Part shown: one piece after another, positions 29,999 to 39,856 of the stretch
Position numbering within the stretch: position 1 is the stretch's first letter
Layout of the letters: each line of letters starts with the position of its first letter
Assembly: GCA_020161575.1 (NCBI GenBank)
Contig: JAIUNR010000013.1
Location: 1-44,746, forward strand
From: Pseudomonadota bacterium
Lineage (GTDB): Bacteria > Pseudomonadota > Alphaproteobacteria > Rhizobiales > Beijerinckiaceae
Length of the DNA: 44,746 nucleotides
Direction: 5' to 3'
The notes under the pieces: model-generated
Databases searched by the model: none
What the model was told of the DNA's origin: nothing
Seen by the model: the letters and a program-made list of their open reading frames with translations, nothing else
Program-made: the position numbers and the translations under genes

Positions 29999-32044
29999 TC
30001 AGGCGAGGCGCAGGGCGTTGACGATCAGATCGATCGCCTTGATTCCGACGAACGGCACCACAAGCCCGCCGAGGCCGTAAATCAGCATGTTGCGCGCAAG
30101 CAGGCTCGAGGCCGAGGCCGGCTGATAGCGCACGCCCTTCAGCGCGATGGGAATCAACGCGATAATCACCAGCGCATTGAAAATGATCGCCGAGAGGATC
30201 GCGCTTTCGGGCGAAGCAAGGCCCATCAGGTTGAGCACCCCAAGGCCGGGATAGGCCGCGATGAACAGCGCGGGCAGGATCGCGAAATACTTCGCGACGT
30301 CATTCGCGATCGAGAACGTCGTCAGTGCCCCGCGCGAGATGAGAAGCTGTTTGCCGACAAGCACGATCTCGATGAGCTTCGTGGGGTCACTGTCGAGGTC
30401 GATGAGGTTGCCTGCCTCCTTCGCAGCCGGCGTGCCGGTATTCATCGCCACGCCGACATCGGCCTGGGCGAGCGCGGGCGCATCGTTCGAGCCGTCGCCG
30501 CACATCGCCACGAGCTTGCCTTCGGCCTGCTCCTTGCGGATGAGCTCGAGCTTCTTCTCAGGCGTGGCCTCGGCGAGGAAGTCGTCCACACCAGCTTCCG
30601 CTGCGATCGACGCCGCCGTCAGAGGGTTATCGCCCGTGATCATCACGGTGCGGATGCCCATACGGCGCAACTCTGCAAAACGTTCGCGTATGCCAGGCTT
30701 CACAATGTCTTTCAGATAGACAACGCCGAGCACGGTGCCGCCCTGCGCCACAACCAGCGGCGTGCCGCCCGCGCTGGCGATACGCCTCACGATGGCCTCC
30801 AGCCGCTCGTTATGCACGCCGCCCACCAGCTCCCGAATGGCGTCGGACGCGCCTTTTCGGATGCGCCTGCCATCCGGCAGATCAACACCTGACATGCGGG
30901 TCTGCGCGGTAAAGGGCACGAAGGTAAGCTTTTCGCGGTTTTCCGGCGTTGCAAAGCCGAACTTTTTCACCGCGAGCTCGACAATGGATTTGCCTTCCGG
31001 CGTCTCGTCGGCCAGCGAGGTGAGCCACGCGGCTTCCGCCAATTCACGCTCGCTTACGCCTTCGACTGGCTCGAAAGCATCGGCCATGCGGTTGCCGAAG
31101 GTGATCGTGCCGGTTTTATCCAGCAGCAACACATCGATATCACCTGCTGCTTCCACGGCGCGGCCGGATTTTGCGATAACATTCGCCTTCACGAGCCGAT
31201 CCATGCCCGCGATGCCGATAGCGGAGAGCAGGCCGCCGATGGTGGTAGGAATAAGGGTGACGAACAACGCGATGAGATAGATCACCGGAATGCTCGTGCC
31301 CGACCAGCTCGCGTAGAACGGCAGCGTCACAACGACCAGCAGGAAGACCAGGGTGAGGGCCGCAAGAAGAATGTCGAGCGCGATCTCGTTCGGCGTTTTT
31401 TGACGCTTCGCACCTTCGACCATCGCAATCATGCGATCAAGAAAGGTCTCCCCCGAGCGCGCGGTGACCCGGATCACAAGCCAATCCGAGACGAGACTCG
31501 TGCCCCCCGTGACCGAGGAGCGATCACCACCCGCCTCGCGGATGACTGGCGCGGATTCACCCGTGATCGCGCTTTCATTCACCGATGCAACGCCCTCGAT
31601 CACCTCGCCATCGGTGGGGATGAGTTCGCCTGCTTCAACGAGAATCACCTCGCCGGGTTCAAGCAGATCCACCTCTTCGTGTTCCCAGAGATTGCGATTC
31701 GCCGGGTCGAGCAGCACCCGCGCATGACCCTTCGAGCGCGTGGCACGAAAGGTGTCAGCCCTGGCCTTGCCGCGTCCCTCGGCCACGGCTTCCGCGAAAT
31801 TCGCAAAGAGCACCGTAAACCACAGCCAGAGCGTGATCTGAAGGCCGATCCAGAAGGTCGCCCCTCCCGTAACCCCCTCGCGGATCGTGAGAATGGTCGC
31901 CAATACCGAGACCAACGCGGTGGAGAAGATCACCGGGTTTCTCGCGAGCCCTTTTGGGTTCAGTTTCAGCACGGCCTGCTTCACAGCCGTCTTCAGGATA
32001 GCGGGTTCGAAGAGGCCGATTTCGGCCGAGACATGTTTCGACAT
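29999..32044 (-). CDS. kdpB: KdpB, P-type ATPase subunit
   Basis: A 681-residue P-type ATPase that powers potassium import by the Kdp complex. The phosphorylated aspartate D309 is in [14 protein letters not shown]. The actuator loop has [12 protein letters not shown], the nucleotide-binding domain [10 protein letters not shown] and the hinge [10 protein letters not shown], followed by [21 protein letters not shown]. Seven or so membrane spans are visible (for example [13 protein letters not shown] and [20 protein letters not shown]). GAGGAG stands 9 bases ahead of the ATG. 13 bases after kdpA. Confidence 0.96.
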   Translation of the reverse strand: MSKHVSAEIGLFEPAILKTAVKQAVLKLNPKGLARNPVIFSTALVSVLATILTIREGVTGGATFWIGLQITLWLWFTVLFANFAEAVAEGRGKARADTFRATRSKGHARVLLDPANRNLWEHEEVDLLEPGEVILVEAGELIPTDGEVIEGVASVNESAITGESAPVIREAGGDRSSVTGGTSLVSDWLVIRVTARSGETFLDRMIAMVEGAKRQKTPNEIALDILLAALTLVFLLVVVTLPFYASWSGTSIPVIYLIALFVTLIPTTIGGLLSAIGIAGMDRLVKANVIAKSGRAVEAAGDIDVLLLDKTGTITFGNRMADAFEPVEGVSERELAEAAWLTSLADETPEGKSIVELAVKKFGFATPENREKLTFVPFTAQTRMSGVDLPDGRRIRKGASDAIRELVGGVHNERLEAIVRRIASAGGTPLVVAQGGTVLGVVYLKDIVKPGIRERFAELRRMGIRTVMITGDNPLTAASIAAEAGVDDFLAEATPEKKLELIRKEQAEGKLVAMCGDGSNDAPALAQADVGVAMNTGTPAAKEAGNLIDLDSDPTKLIEIVLVGKQLLISRGALTTFSIANDVAKYFAILPALFIAAYPGLGVLNLMGLASPESAILSAIIFNALVIIALIPIALKGVRYQPASASSLLARNMLIYGLGGLVVPFVGIKAIDLIVNALRLA

Positions 32045-32057
32045 TTATATGGACTCC

Positions 32058-33743
32058 TCAGAACGTCCGGCCCAGCAGCAGCGAGACATGCTCGGCGATG
32101 GGCCCCAAAGCGAGCACGGGCAGGAAAGTGAGCGCGCCGACGATCAGGATGGTCAGGACGAGAAGGGTGATGAAAACCGGCCCATGGGTCGGGAAGGTTC
32201 CAGCGGTCGCGGCGGCCGGCGTTTTGGTGGCGAGCGAACCCGCGATCGCGAGAATCGGGATGATGTAGCCAAACCGCCCCAGCAGCATCGCCAAACCCAG
32301 CATCGTGTTGTGAAATGGCGTGTTGGCAGTGAAGCCGGCAAATGCCGAGCCGTTATTGCCTGTGGCGGAGCTATAGACGTAGATCAGCTCCGAAAGGCCA
32401 TGCGGGCCGGCATCCTGCACGCTCGTCTGTGCATGCCCGGTGGCGATCGCGATCGCACCCAATACCAGCACACCGATCGGCGTGACGAGAAGCGTCAACG
32501 CGGCAAGCTTCACTTCTCGCGACTCGATCTTCTTGCCGAGATATTCCGGCGTACGCCCCACCATCAGCCCGGCGAGGAACACCGTGAGGATCACGAAGAG
32601 CAACATGCCCGTGAGACCGACACCCGCGCCACCATAGATGATCTCGCCAAGCTGCATGTTCACCATCGCGACCATGCCCCCAAGCGGGGTAAGGCTGTCG
32701 TGCATCGCATTCACCGAGCCATTCGAAGCCGCAGTGGTCGCCACCGCCCAAAGCACGGAATTAACAACCCCGAAGCGGACTTCCTTGCCCTCCATGTTGC
32801 CGCCAGCCGGGTCCGAGAACGCCGCATGCAGCGGATTTCCGAAGCGCTCGGCGGCATACAAGGCGGTAAAGGCAGCAACCAGCAGGATGCCCATTGCCGC
32901 GAACAACGCCCGCCCCTGTCGCTTGTCGCCGATCAGGCGGCCATAGGTGAAGGTGAACGCAACCGGGATCACCAGGATCGCCAGCATGGATAGGAAGTTC
33001 GTGATCGCGTTGGGGTTCTCGAACGGATGCGCGGAGTTAACATTGAAGAAGCCGCCGCCATTCGTACCGAGCTGCTTGATCGCAACTTGCGAAGCGACAG
33101 GTCCGAGCGAGAGCGTCTGCTTCGCGCCTTCAAGCGTTGTCGCCTCAACCGAAGCCGAAAGGGTCTGCGGCATGCCGAGCGCCAGGAACAGGAGCGCCAG
33201 CATAATCGCGCCGGGGAGCAGAATGTAGAGCGTCCCACGCGTCATGTCAGACCAGAAATTGCCGAGATACCGGGCCTGCCGCGCCGCAAATCCGCGCGCA
33301 ACTGCCACAGCCACAGCCATGCCGGAGGCCGCAGACAGGAAATTCTGTGTCGTCAGCCCCATCATCTGGCTGAGATGCGACAGCGTCGTCTCGCCGCCAT
33401 AGCTCTGCCAGTTGGTGTTGGTGATGAAGGAAATCGCTGTGTTGAGCGCGAGATGCCAGGTTAACCCGTCAAATCCTTGCGGGTTGAGCGGCATCCGGTG
33501 CTGGAGCATCAGGATCGAAAAAAGCAGAGCGAAGCCAACTGCATTGAACAGCAGTAGGGAAGCAGCATAGGCTTTCCAGCCTTGTTCGCGATGCTCGCCA
33601 GCGGCACCCATCAATAGACGCTCAACCGGCGCAAGGAAGGTGATGCTGCCGGTGAAAACCTTGGCCATGTACCAGCCAAGCGGCACCGCAGCGGTGAATA
33701 GCGCAAGGGCATAGAGCCCGGCCTGAAGAAGATCGGATTGCAT
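32058..33743 (-). CDS. kdpA: KdpA, potassium channel-like subunit
   Basis: A 561-residue inner-membrane protein of the SKT family that binds and translocates potassium. The four degenerate selectivity-filter loops are visible: SFITNTNWQSYGGE, LGTNGGGFFNVNSAHPFENP, ATTAASNGSVNAMHDSLTP and SATGNNGSAFAGFTANTPF. About ten transmembrane helices surround them. GAGGAGG lies 6 bases ahead of the ATG. It follows kdpF by 10 bases and heads the structural genes of the operon. Confidence 0.96.
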   Translation of the reverse strand: MQSDLLQAGLYALALFTAAVPLGWYMAKVFTGSITFLAPVERLLMGAAGEHREQGWKAYAASLLLFNAVGFALLFSILMLQHRMPLNPQGFDGLTWHLALNTAISFITNTNWQSYGGETTLSHLSQMMGLTTQNFLSAASGMAVAVAVARGFAARQARYLGNFWSDMTRGTLYILLPGAIMLALLFLALGMPQTLSASVEATTLEGAKQTLSLGPVASQVAIKQLGTNGGGFFNVNSAHPFENPNAITNFLSMLAILVIPVAFTFTYGRLIGDKRQGRALFAAMGILLVAAFTALYAAERFGNPLHAAFSDPAGGNMEGKEVRFGVVNSVLWAVATTAASNGSVNAMHDSLTPLGGMVAMVNMQLGEIIYGGAGVGLTGMLLFVILTVFLAGLMVGRTPEYLGKKIESREVKLAALTLLVTPIGVLVLGAIAIATGHAQTSVQDAGPHGLSELIYVYSSATGNNGSAFAGFTANTPFHNTMLGLAMLLGRFGYIIPILAIAGSLATKTPAAATAGTFPTHGPVFITLLVLTILIVGALTFLPVLALGPIAEHVSLLLGRTF

Positions 33744-33753
33744 TCCAACCTCC

Positions 33754-33843
33754 TCAGAACTGTTCGGGCGCTACAAGCGCCACCACAAGATAGACAAATA
33801 GCCCAGCGGCAAGGCCAAGCCCCAAAAGCACGTCGAGCGGCAT
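33754..33843 (-). CDS. kdpF: KdpF, small stabilising subunit
   Basis: A 29-codon gene: it begins MPLDVLLGLGLAAG, continues LFVYLVVALVAPEQF, then TGA. It is one hydrophobic helix, as known for KdpF (29 residues in E. coli), which stabilises the KdpABC complex in the membrane. GGAGG lies 7 bases before the ATG. It is the first gene of the operon, 10 bases ahead of kdpA, in the usual position. Confidence 0.9.
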   Translation of the reverse strand: MPLDVLLGLGLAAGLFVYLVVALVAPEQF

Positions 33844-33919
33844 GGATAGCCCTCCATTAAAACCGCTCTGGAGTTAGGCGTTAGCCTCATAAAGCCGCGA
33901 TGTGGAAAACCGGTCAGGC

Positions 33920-33937
33920 CGTAAAGCGAGCGTAAAG
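33920..33937 (-). promoter_or_regulatory. KdpE-like direct repeat and kdp promoter region
   Basis: On the gene strand CTTTACGCTCGCTTTACG holds two TTTACG units 11 bases apart, like the E. coli KdpE site TTTATA-N5-TTTACA and the 11-base phasing of OmpR-family operators. It lies about 77 bases upstream of kdpF. Below it, CTGACC and TTTATG separated by 18 bases could be the promoter. Assignment rests on pattern and position. Confidence 0.6.
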
Positions 33938-34115
33938 TCCGGCACGCCCCCCTATGCTCCTCGCTGAAATTCGGCAATTCGCGCGCCGAATTCGCCGCTA
34001 CGCGACAAGCCCGCGCGGTTCCGTGCACAAGTCAGGAATGAAGAGGCATCTCCGGCGTGCAGGCATGCCGCGCGCACCCGCCCGCTCAAGACGTCGAAGC
34101 GCCTGGAGGTATACG

Positions 34116-34154
34116 CAAGAAAAGGCCGGGCATGTTTCGCCCGGCCTTTTCTTG
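34116..34154. terminator. strong, probably bidirectional hairpin terminator
   Basis: A perfect 16-base stem, CAAGAAAAGGCCGGGC paired with its complement, with a 7-base loop ATGTTTC. AAAA on one side and TTTT on the other make it work in both directions. It lies 14 bases beyond the stop of the autotransporter gene, whose transcript it should end. Confidence 0.85.
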
Positions 34155-34167
34155 CTTTTGTTTTGTC

Positions 34168-37100
34168 TCAGAACTTGAGCTGGAACTTGGCTCGCCCTGC
34201 GATCGAGGAAGCGCGGCGGGAAAGATCGGCATCGAGCTCCGCCGAGATACGGGCAGTAGCGGAAAGCTCCGTCTCGATCCCGGTGGAGATCAGCGCCGAA
34301 TGATGGCCGCGACGAGAACCGCTCGTCGTAAACGCAGCCCCCCCGAAATTCACCAGCTGCGCATGCACCGTGCTCTTGTCGTGGGTGTCATACGCCCATG
34401 CAAGGCGCGTCGTGAAGCGCGTCGCGTTGCCGCCCAGCGTCGTATCGAAGGTGAAGCGCGCGCCAAGCTCGCTGCGAAGATTGGTCTGCGTGCGCGCGGC
34501 CACGCTCAGCGCAGCGCCACCCGCCGCACCCTTCTCCGTGAAGCGCGGCGTCGAGACGCTCATGACCTGACCCGCCACAACCGGCGACAGCGTGAACCCG
34601 CCATGGCTCCAGAGCGGCGCGGAAGCCTCTACCCGCGCATTGACCATGTGGCCGACATAATCCGCCTTGATCGCGGAAACGCCCAGCGCAGGCACAGTGC
34701 GGCTCGTGTTCACACCCAGAAGACCATATGAGAGGCTGCCGGAAAGCGTGGCTGCGCCGAGCTTCGTGCCGCCGTAAACGCCGAACTGGTAAACGCCCAT
34801 ATCCGCGGAGCCATGACCACCCGGCGCGCTGCTCCGCGCGCTTCCGGCCGCGAAGGCAAAGCCGAGATGGCTGTCGCGCCCGATACCCCGTTCAAAGCCG
34901 CCCGCCATGCCGAACGCCGTCTCGTCCTGGCGGCGCGTGCCGGTGCGCGCATCCGCACCCGTCCGGCTCAGGCCGCCATACGCGGCGCCCCACAGCGTCC
35001 AGCCCGTCGCGGACGGGAGGCTGCCCGTATGCACAGGGTCTCCGCGCCCGGATGTCCGCGCGCCATTCGCCGCCCGATCCGGCACGAAGGCCCGCGTGGC
35101 GCCGGACCCGCCGCCCTGCGACATGATCCGCCCGAAGCGGGTCATCTCACGGAAACCCGCGGGCGCGATGGTGGTGTGCACATCGCCCGAGAGCGTGCCC
35201 AGCGCCTGGCTCAGCGCATCGCCGGAAAGGGCGTAAATCGGGATCAGCCCCGAGAGATCCGCCCCCGCATCGCCGGCGACGTCGAGCCCGCCCGCAACCG
35301 CGCGCGCGTTCCGCGACGAAGCCGCGACCAGCGTTGCGAGGCTGGCGCGCGAAAGCGTGAGATAGGCGTTGTTGGCGTCGTAGCTGTCGCGGATGCGCAA
35401 ACCCGTCCCGACAAGGTTGAGCGTCGAGAAGGTGCCGGTCAACCCGCCCGTGGTCGAAAGGATCGTATAGGGCGTGCCGAAGGAATAGGCGCCGCCAAGG
35501 CCCGTGACCTGCAAGGTCGTGCCCGCCGCGATCGTCGCCGTGCCGGTCACATGGATGCGATCCGCCACAGCGCCCTGCACTTCCACCGCATAGGTGCTGC
35601 CCGCAGCAAAGGCGAGCGGGCCGGCGACATTGAGCGTGCCGGGCGAATTGCCCGGCGCGAGCGTGCCATGCACGGTCAGCGCGCCGACCGTGCCCGAACC
35701 GCCGAGCGTGCCGCCGGCCTGCACCACGGTCGTGCCGGTGATCGAGCCGTTGACCACGAGGGTGCCGCCGGTGACGCTGGTCCCGCCGGTATAGGTGTTC
35801 GTGCCGCTCAGCGTCAGCGTGCCGGTCCCGGCCTTGACGAGCGCGAGCGTTCCGGCGCCGCCATTCTCGATCACGCCGGAGAAGGTGGAATCGCCGCGAT
35901 CCGTGCCGTCGATTGTCAGCGTCGCGTTCGTGGCACCCCCGTTGCGGATGATGCCGGAGCCGGCCACCGCGCTCTGGATCGCGCCGAGAGTGGTCGAATA
36001 GCCGTTGAGCTGCAGCATACCGCCCGCGCCGCCCGCGGAATTGTCGAAGCTGACATGCGCTCCGCGCGTCGTCGCCTGATTGGCGCCAACCCAAAAGGTG
36101 CCGGCCTGATACAGCGTGATCGTCCCCCCGCTCACCGCATCGGCGGCCGCGGCAGAGAGCATGCTGGTATCCCGGAACGCCTGAACACCACCGCTCAAAG
36201 CATGGGCGACCGAAGCGCTGAGCGTGCTGGAATTGATGAAGTTCTGCGTGCCCCCGCTCACGGCATTGGCGGCGGTCGCATTAAGCTCGCTGTTGTTCCG
36301 AAAATTCTGCGTCCCCCCGCTAACGGAATTGGCAACAGAAGCGTTGAGCGTGCTGGTATCCCGAAAAATTTGCGTCCCTCCGCTCACGGAATTGGCAGCG
36401 GCAGCACTGAGCGCGCTGCCATGCCGGAACGTCTGCGTCCCCCCGCTCACGGCATTGGCCACGTTGGCGTTAAGGGAGGTGGTATCATAGAAATACTGCA
36501 ACCCTCCGCTCACGGCATTGGCGGCGGACGCGTTGAGCACGCTGGAGTTAGAGAAAAGCTGTCTTCCACCACTGACGGCATTTGAGGCGGAAGCATTGAG
36601 CGCAGCGGTATTCCAGAGATACTGGTCTCCCCCGCTGATGGCGTTGGCGACCGAAGCGTTGAGCCGGCTGGATCCGAAAAAATCCTGCAATCCTCCGCTC
36701 ACAGCACCGGCGGCAGAAGCGTTGAGCACGCTGTTGTTATCAAAGTACTGGTTCCCCCCGCTCACGGCATCGGCCACGGTGGCATTGAGTACACTGCCAG
36801 CGGCGAGATGCTGAAATCCGCCGGATAGAGCGTTGGCAACGGAAGCATTGAGCACAGAAGTGTCGGAGAGATACTGATTCCCGCCACTCACGCCATTGGT
36901 AGCGGTGACATTGATCACTGTAGAGTTGAAAAAATACTGCGCGCCCCCACTCACGGCATTGGAAACGGAAGCATTGAGGACACTGGTGTTGTGGAATGTC
37001 TGCCCCCCACCGCTCACGGCATTGGCCGCGGAGGCATTGAGCACGGCGGAATTGTAAAACTCCTGCGTCCCCCCGCTCAGGGCATTGGAAGCGGAAGCGT

Positions 37101-37449
37101 TGAGCATGGCGGAATTGTAGAAAAACTGCCCTCCTCCGCTCACTCCAAGGGCGGTGGTGGCGTTGAGCGCGCTCGTATCATTGAAGACCCATGCCCCGCC
37201 CGAGATCGGAGTCGCGCTCGTATCCAGAACCGAGCTTCCACTACAGGGGCTGCTCGCGCAAGCCTGAGCGACAGCCGGCTGCGACACGCCGGGCATGGCG
37301 ATCATCGCTGCGCCTAAAAGCGCCGCCGGAACGATACCTTGCCCCCGTACCTTTGCAGCCTGCAAGTAAACTATCGGGTTAACCCCGATCCAGGCCGGCA
37401 AGCGCACAGAATTCTTCAGGGCGGCAGAGGCAGAATGGACAGACAGCAT
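34168..37449 (-). CDS. autotransporter with 21-residue repeat passenger and C-terminal beta-barrel
   Basis: A 1093-residue type Va secreted surface protein. The start at 37449 is chosen for TGGAAG 6 bases upstream. An extended signal region (about 60 residues) ends VSQPAVAQA. Residues 83-439 are 17 tandem 21-residue repeats of the form SGGxQ...LNASxxNAV, which should form a beta-helix. Autotransporter-associated repeats follow (VKAGTGTLTLSGTNTYTGGT, then GTLVVNG). A linker leads to a beta-barrel of about 270 residues (GWTLWGAAYGGLSR to the terminal FQLKF, with the C-terminal phenylalanine needed for BAM assembly). Such proteins are usually adhesins or aggregation factors. No protease motif is seen. 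A terminator closes the gene; it stands alone between kdp and tct. Confidence 0.9.
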   Translation of the reverse strand: MLSVHSASAALKNSVRLPAWIGVNPIVYLQAAKVRGQGIVPAALLGAAMIAMPGVSQPAVAQACASSPCSGSSVLDTSATPISGGAWVFNDTSALNATTALGVSGGGQFFYNSAMLNASASNALSGGTQEFYNSAVLNASAANAVSGGGQTFHNTSVLNASVSNAVSGGAQYFFNSTVINVTATNGVSGGNQYLSDTSVLNASVANALSGGFQHLAAGSVLNATVADAVSGGNQYFDNNSVLNASAAGAVSGGLQDFFGSSRLNASVANAISGGDQYLWNTAALNASASNAVSGGRQLFSNSSVLNASAANAVSGGLQYFYDTTSLNANVANAVSGGTQTFRHGSALSAAAANSVSGGTQIFRDTSTLNASVANSVSGGTQNFRNNSELNATAANAVSGGTQNFINSSTLSASVAHALSGGVQAFRDTSMLSAAAADAVSGGTITLYQAGTFWVGANQATTRGAHVSFDNSAGGAGGMLQLNGYSTTLGAIQSAVAGSGIIRNGGATNATLTIDGTDRGDSTFSGVIENGGAGTLALVKAGTGTLTLSGTNTYTGGTSVTGGTLVVNGSITGTTVVQAGGTLGGSGTVGALTVHGTLAPGNSPGTLNVAGPLAFAAGSTYAVEVQGAVADRIHVTGTATIAAGTTLQVTGLGGAYSFGTPYTILSTTGGLTGTFSTLNLVGTGLRIRDSYDANNAYLTLSRASLATLVAASSRNARAVAGGLDVAGDAGADLSGLIPIYALSGDALSQALGTLSGDVHTTIAPAGFREMTRFGRIMSQGGGSGATRAFVPDRAANGARTSGRGDPVHTGSLPSATGWTLWGAAYGGLSRTGADARTGTRRQDETAFGMAGGFERGIGRDSHLGFAFAAGSARSSAPGGHGSADMGVYQFGVYGGTKLGAATLSGSLSYGLLGVNTSRTVPALGVSAIKADYVGHMVNARVEASAPLWSHGGFTLSPVVAGQVMSVSTPRFTEKGAAGGAALSVAARTQTNLRSELGARFTFDTTLGGNATRFTTRLAWAYDTHDKSTVHAQLVNFGGAAFTTSGSRRGHHSALISTGIETELSATARISAELDADLSRRASSIAGRAKFQLKF
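36133..37203 (-). repeat. 17 tandem 63-bp coding repeats (21 residues each)
   Basis: Within the autotransporter, seventeen units of exactly 63 bases each encode S-G-G-x-Q-x-F-x-N/D-x-S-x-L-N-A-S-x-x-N-A-V. An eighteenth unit (SGGTITLYQAGTF) starts the pattern and departs from it. Units never lose register, yet differ at the DNA level in most positions outside the SGG and LNAS codons, so this is an old, selected array rather than a fresh expansion. Confidence 0.92.
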
Positions 37450-37679
37450 CAGACTTCCAAAGCAGAAAAAGACACCTTGCTTGGACAAGCAGGGCGACGT
37501 ATAACAGATTACTTCAACCAGAAGTCGAGCAACCCGCGCCACACGCAGGCGCAACCTAACAGGATCGCCCTCCCCTTCAATGGGGATAGCGAAGGCGAGA
37601 GGGTTCGCGGGCGTACTAGCTCATCTCTTGTGTGGATTTTACCGCACTCCGCGGCACCACTCGCTCATGCTCATATTTT

Positions 37680-37719
37680 GCAATAAAAATGCCGCCCCCG
37701 GATACATTCCGGGAACGGC
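37680..37719 (-). terminator. rho-independent terminator of tctCBA
   Basis: On the gene strand GCCGTTCCCGG pairs with CCGGGGGCGGC around the loop AATGTAT (11 pairs including two G-U), followed by ATTTTTATTG. It begins 39 bases beyond the tctA stop and separates the tct operon from the autotransporter gene on the same strand. Confidence 0.8.
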
Positions 37720-37757
37720 TCTTTCGCGCGTGGAGCGACATTGACGGGATTTCCAAC

Positions 37758-39251
37758 TCACCCGGCAAGCCGCGCCTGCCGCCTCCTTAGCCACCATGGC
37801 AGACAGACAACCAGCGCAGCGAGAACCCAGAGCACGAGCGAGAGCGTGCTTGAGAAGAAGATCGAGAACTCTCCGCCCGAGATGGCAAGCGCATTGCGCA
37901 TGTTCACTTCCATCACCTTGCCCAGAACAAAGCCAAGAATAATCGGCGCCATGTCGAACCCGAGCTTGCGCAGCAGGTAGCCCACGATACCGATCCCGAA
38001 CATGATCACCACGCTCATCACGCTCGCAAAGGCGGAATACACGCCCAGGATCGACAGGGCCGTGATCCCGGGGATCAGGACCCAGTTGGGCAGGAGGAGC
38101 ATGCGCGCGAAGAGCTGAACCATCGGCAGGTTCATGATCAGGAGCAGGATATTGCCGATATACATGGAAGCGATCAGCCCGCCCACGAGCTTGGGTTGCT
38201 CCACAAAGAGCTGCGGCCCCGGCTGGATGTTGTAGAGCATCAGCGCGCCCAGCATTACCGCGGTCGTGCCCGAACCCGGTACTCCGAGGGTGAGCATCGG
38301 CACGAAAGCGCCCGTTGCCGCCGCGTTGTTCGCGGCTTCCGGCGCAGCGAGACCGCGCATGTCGCCATGTCCGAAAGTTCCGTTTTTGTCGCTGATCCGC
38401 TTTTCGGTGGTGTAGGATACCGCGCTTGCAACGGAAGCGCCCGTGCCGGGCAGAACCCCGATCACGAAACCGACAACCGTGGCGCGCACCGAGGGCCACC
38501 AGATAAACCGGATCTCGGACCAGCTCGGATAGGCGCCGGACACGACAAGCGGCTTGAGCGCGCCCTTAACCTGGCTCTCCAGCATCAGCAATACCTCGGA
38601 GATCGAGAACAGCCCGATCACGAGGATGATGAACTCGATACCATCATGCAGCTCCGGCTGATCGAAAGTGAAGCGGTAGGCACCGGACGTGGCGTCCAGC
38701 CCGATCGTGGTGAGCATCAGACCCAGCACGCAGCCAAGCAAGGTCTTCACCGGCTGGTGCCCGACCATCGATCCCAATGTCGCGAAGGCGAACACCATCA
38801 GGACGAAATATTCCGCAGGGCCGAATTTGATCGCGAGCCAGGAGAGCGGCACCGCGAGGAATGTCATCGCAACAACGGCCAGCATGCCGCCGATGAAGGA
38901 CGAGATGCCGGAGATCGCCAGCGCCTTGGTCGCCTCCCCCTTCCGCGCCATGGGGTAGCCGTCGAGCGCGGTCATGACCGCGCCGGCATCGCCCGGCACA
39001 TTGAGCAGGATGGAAGAGATGCGTCCGCCATATTCCGCGCCGTAATAGATCGAGGCGAGCAGGATAAGCGTCGATTCCGGCGCCAAACCGGATGTGTAGG
39101 CGATGGGCAGCAGCAGCGCGATGCCGTTGATCGGGCCGATCGCCGGCAGACAGCCGATGATCGTGCCGAGAAAGCAGCCGATCAGGCCGATCAGCAGATT
39201 CTGGGGCAGAAGGGCGACGTTCATCCCCTGCCAGAGGAAATCGAAAGACAT
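37758..39251 (-). CDS. tctA: tripartite tricarboxylate transporter, large permease TctA
   Basis: A 497-residue integral membrane protein with about twelve hydrophobic spans, the main transport subunit of a TTT system. Family signatures are GCFLGTIIGCLPAIGPINGIALLLP, the twice-occurring glycine-rich block (second copy GVLPGTGASVASAVSYTTEKR), and IYYGAEYGGRISSILLNVPGDAGAVMTALDGYPMARKG. It uses an ion gradient and receives substrate from TctC. Final gene of tctCBA, 29 bases after tctB, closed by a hairpin terminator. Confidence 0.95.
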   Translation of the reverse strand: MSFDFLWQGMNVALLPQNLLIGLIGCFLGTIIGCLPAIGPINGIALLLPIAYTSGLAPESTLILLASIYYGAEYGGRISSILLNVPGDAGAVMTALDGYPMARKGEATKALAISGISSFIGGMLAVVAMTFLAVPLSWLAIKFGPAEYFVLMVFAFATLGSMVGHQPVKTLLGCVLGLMLTTIGLDATSGAYRFTFDQPELHDGIEFIILVIGLFSISEVLLMLESQVKGALKPLVVSGAYPSWSEIRFIWWPSVRATVVGFVIGVLPGTGASVASAVSYTTEKRISDKNGTFGHGDMRGLAAPEAANNAAATGAFVPMLTLGVPGSGTTAVMLGALMLYNIQPGPQLFVEQPKLVGGLIASMYIGNILLLIMNLPMVQLFARMLLLPNWVLIPGITALSILGVYSAFASVMSVVIMFGIGIVGYLLRKLGFDMAPIILGFVLGKVMEVNMRNALAISGGEFSIFFSSTLSLVLWVLAALVVCLPWWLRRRQARLAG

Positions 39252-39280
39252 GGGTCAACTCCGAAAGCAGAAGGGGCGCG

Positions 39281-39754
39281 TCAGAAGCCCAGTGGGCCCT
39301 TGGGCAAGGTTCCGCCGAGCAATGGGCCGAACAAGAGCCACCAGGTCAGCGCCTGACCGACGCCATTGACCAGCGAGAGCGGCCAGGACGCGCCGAACAG
39401 CCGCGCGATCGCGCTCATCAGGATTGTCATCGCCGGCACGAAACCGATCCAATCCATGGCCAGAACGCTCGCTAGCGAGACCGCCAGAAACGTGGCGGCG
39501 GCAACAATGCCTGCACGCTCGGGCATATCCTCGCTCGCGCCGGGCTGAAGCCAGTACCAGCCACCGAGCAGGAACAACGTCACCGCAAGGCCGGCGGGAA
39601 AGCCGCGCGGCCCGATCGGATCGGAGGAGAAGGAATACTCGATCGTCAGGCCAAAATAGCCGTAGACCATCGCGAAAATCATCAAGACGGCGGCTGAAGC
39701 GCGGCCGATCACACGCTGTCGCCGGGCGAGTTCGGCTGCGGAAGGTTGGGACAT
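39281..39754 (-). CDS. tctB: tripartite tricarboxylate transporter, small permease TctB
   Basis: A 157-residue membrane protein with four predicted spans (for example ASAAVLMIFAMVYGYFGLTI and GLAVTLFLLGGWYWL), and the DPIGPRGFP motif typical of TctB after the first span. It pairs with TctA. It lies 102 bases after tctC and 29 before tctA. Confidence 0.92.
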   Translation of the reverse strand: MSQPSAAELARRQRVIGRASAAVLMIFAMVYGYFGLTIEYSFSSDPIGPRGFPAGLAVTLFLLGGWYWLQPGASEDMPERAGIVAAATFLAVSLASVLAMDWIGFVPAMTILMSAIARLFGASWPLSLVNGVGQALTWWLLFGPLLGGTLPKGPLGF

Positions 39755-39856
39755 GGAAACGACTCCGGGCGTTCTGGCCGCGAAACAGGGCAGGACCTGA
39801 AGGGCGCTGCGGTGCCAAGAAGCCGCCGCAGCGCTGCAAGAGACGAAAATCGCTGC

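Noticed and set aside
28166-30892. A 908-codon plus-strand frame opposite kdpD, kdpC and kdpB
   Set aside because: It is antisense to three conserved genes, typical of GC-rich third positions; no domain is readable.
33954-34178. A 74-codon plus-strand frame upstream of kdp
   Set aside because: It runs through the bidirectional terminator hairpin, has no ribosome site and shows no family resemblance.
34813-36585. A 590-codon plus-strand frame opposite the autotransporter
   Set aside because: Antisense shadow; its own repeats merely mirror the 63-base units.
36133-37203. The 63-base periodic repeats as a CRISPR array
   Set aside because: The period is an exact multiple of three inside a long coding frame, spacers and repeats are not distinguishable, and no cas genes are present.
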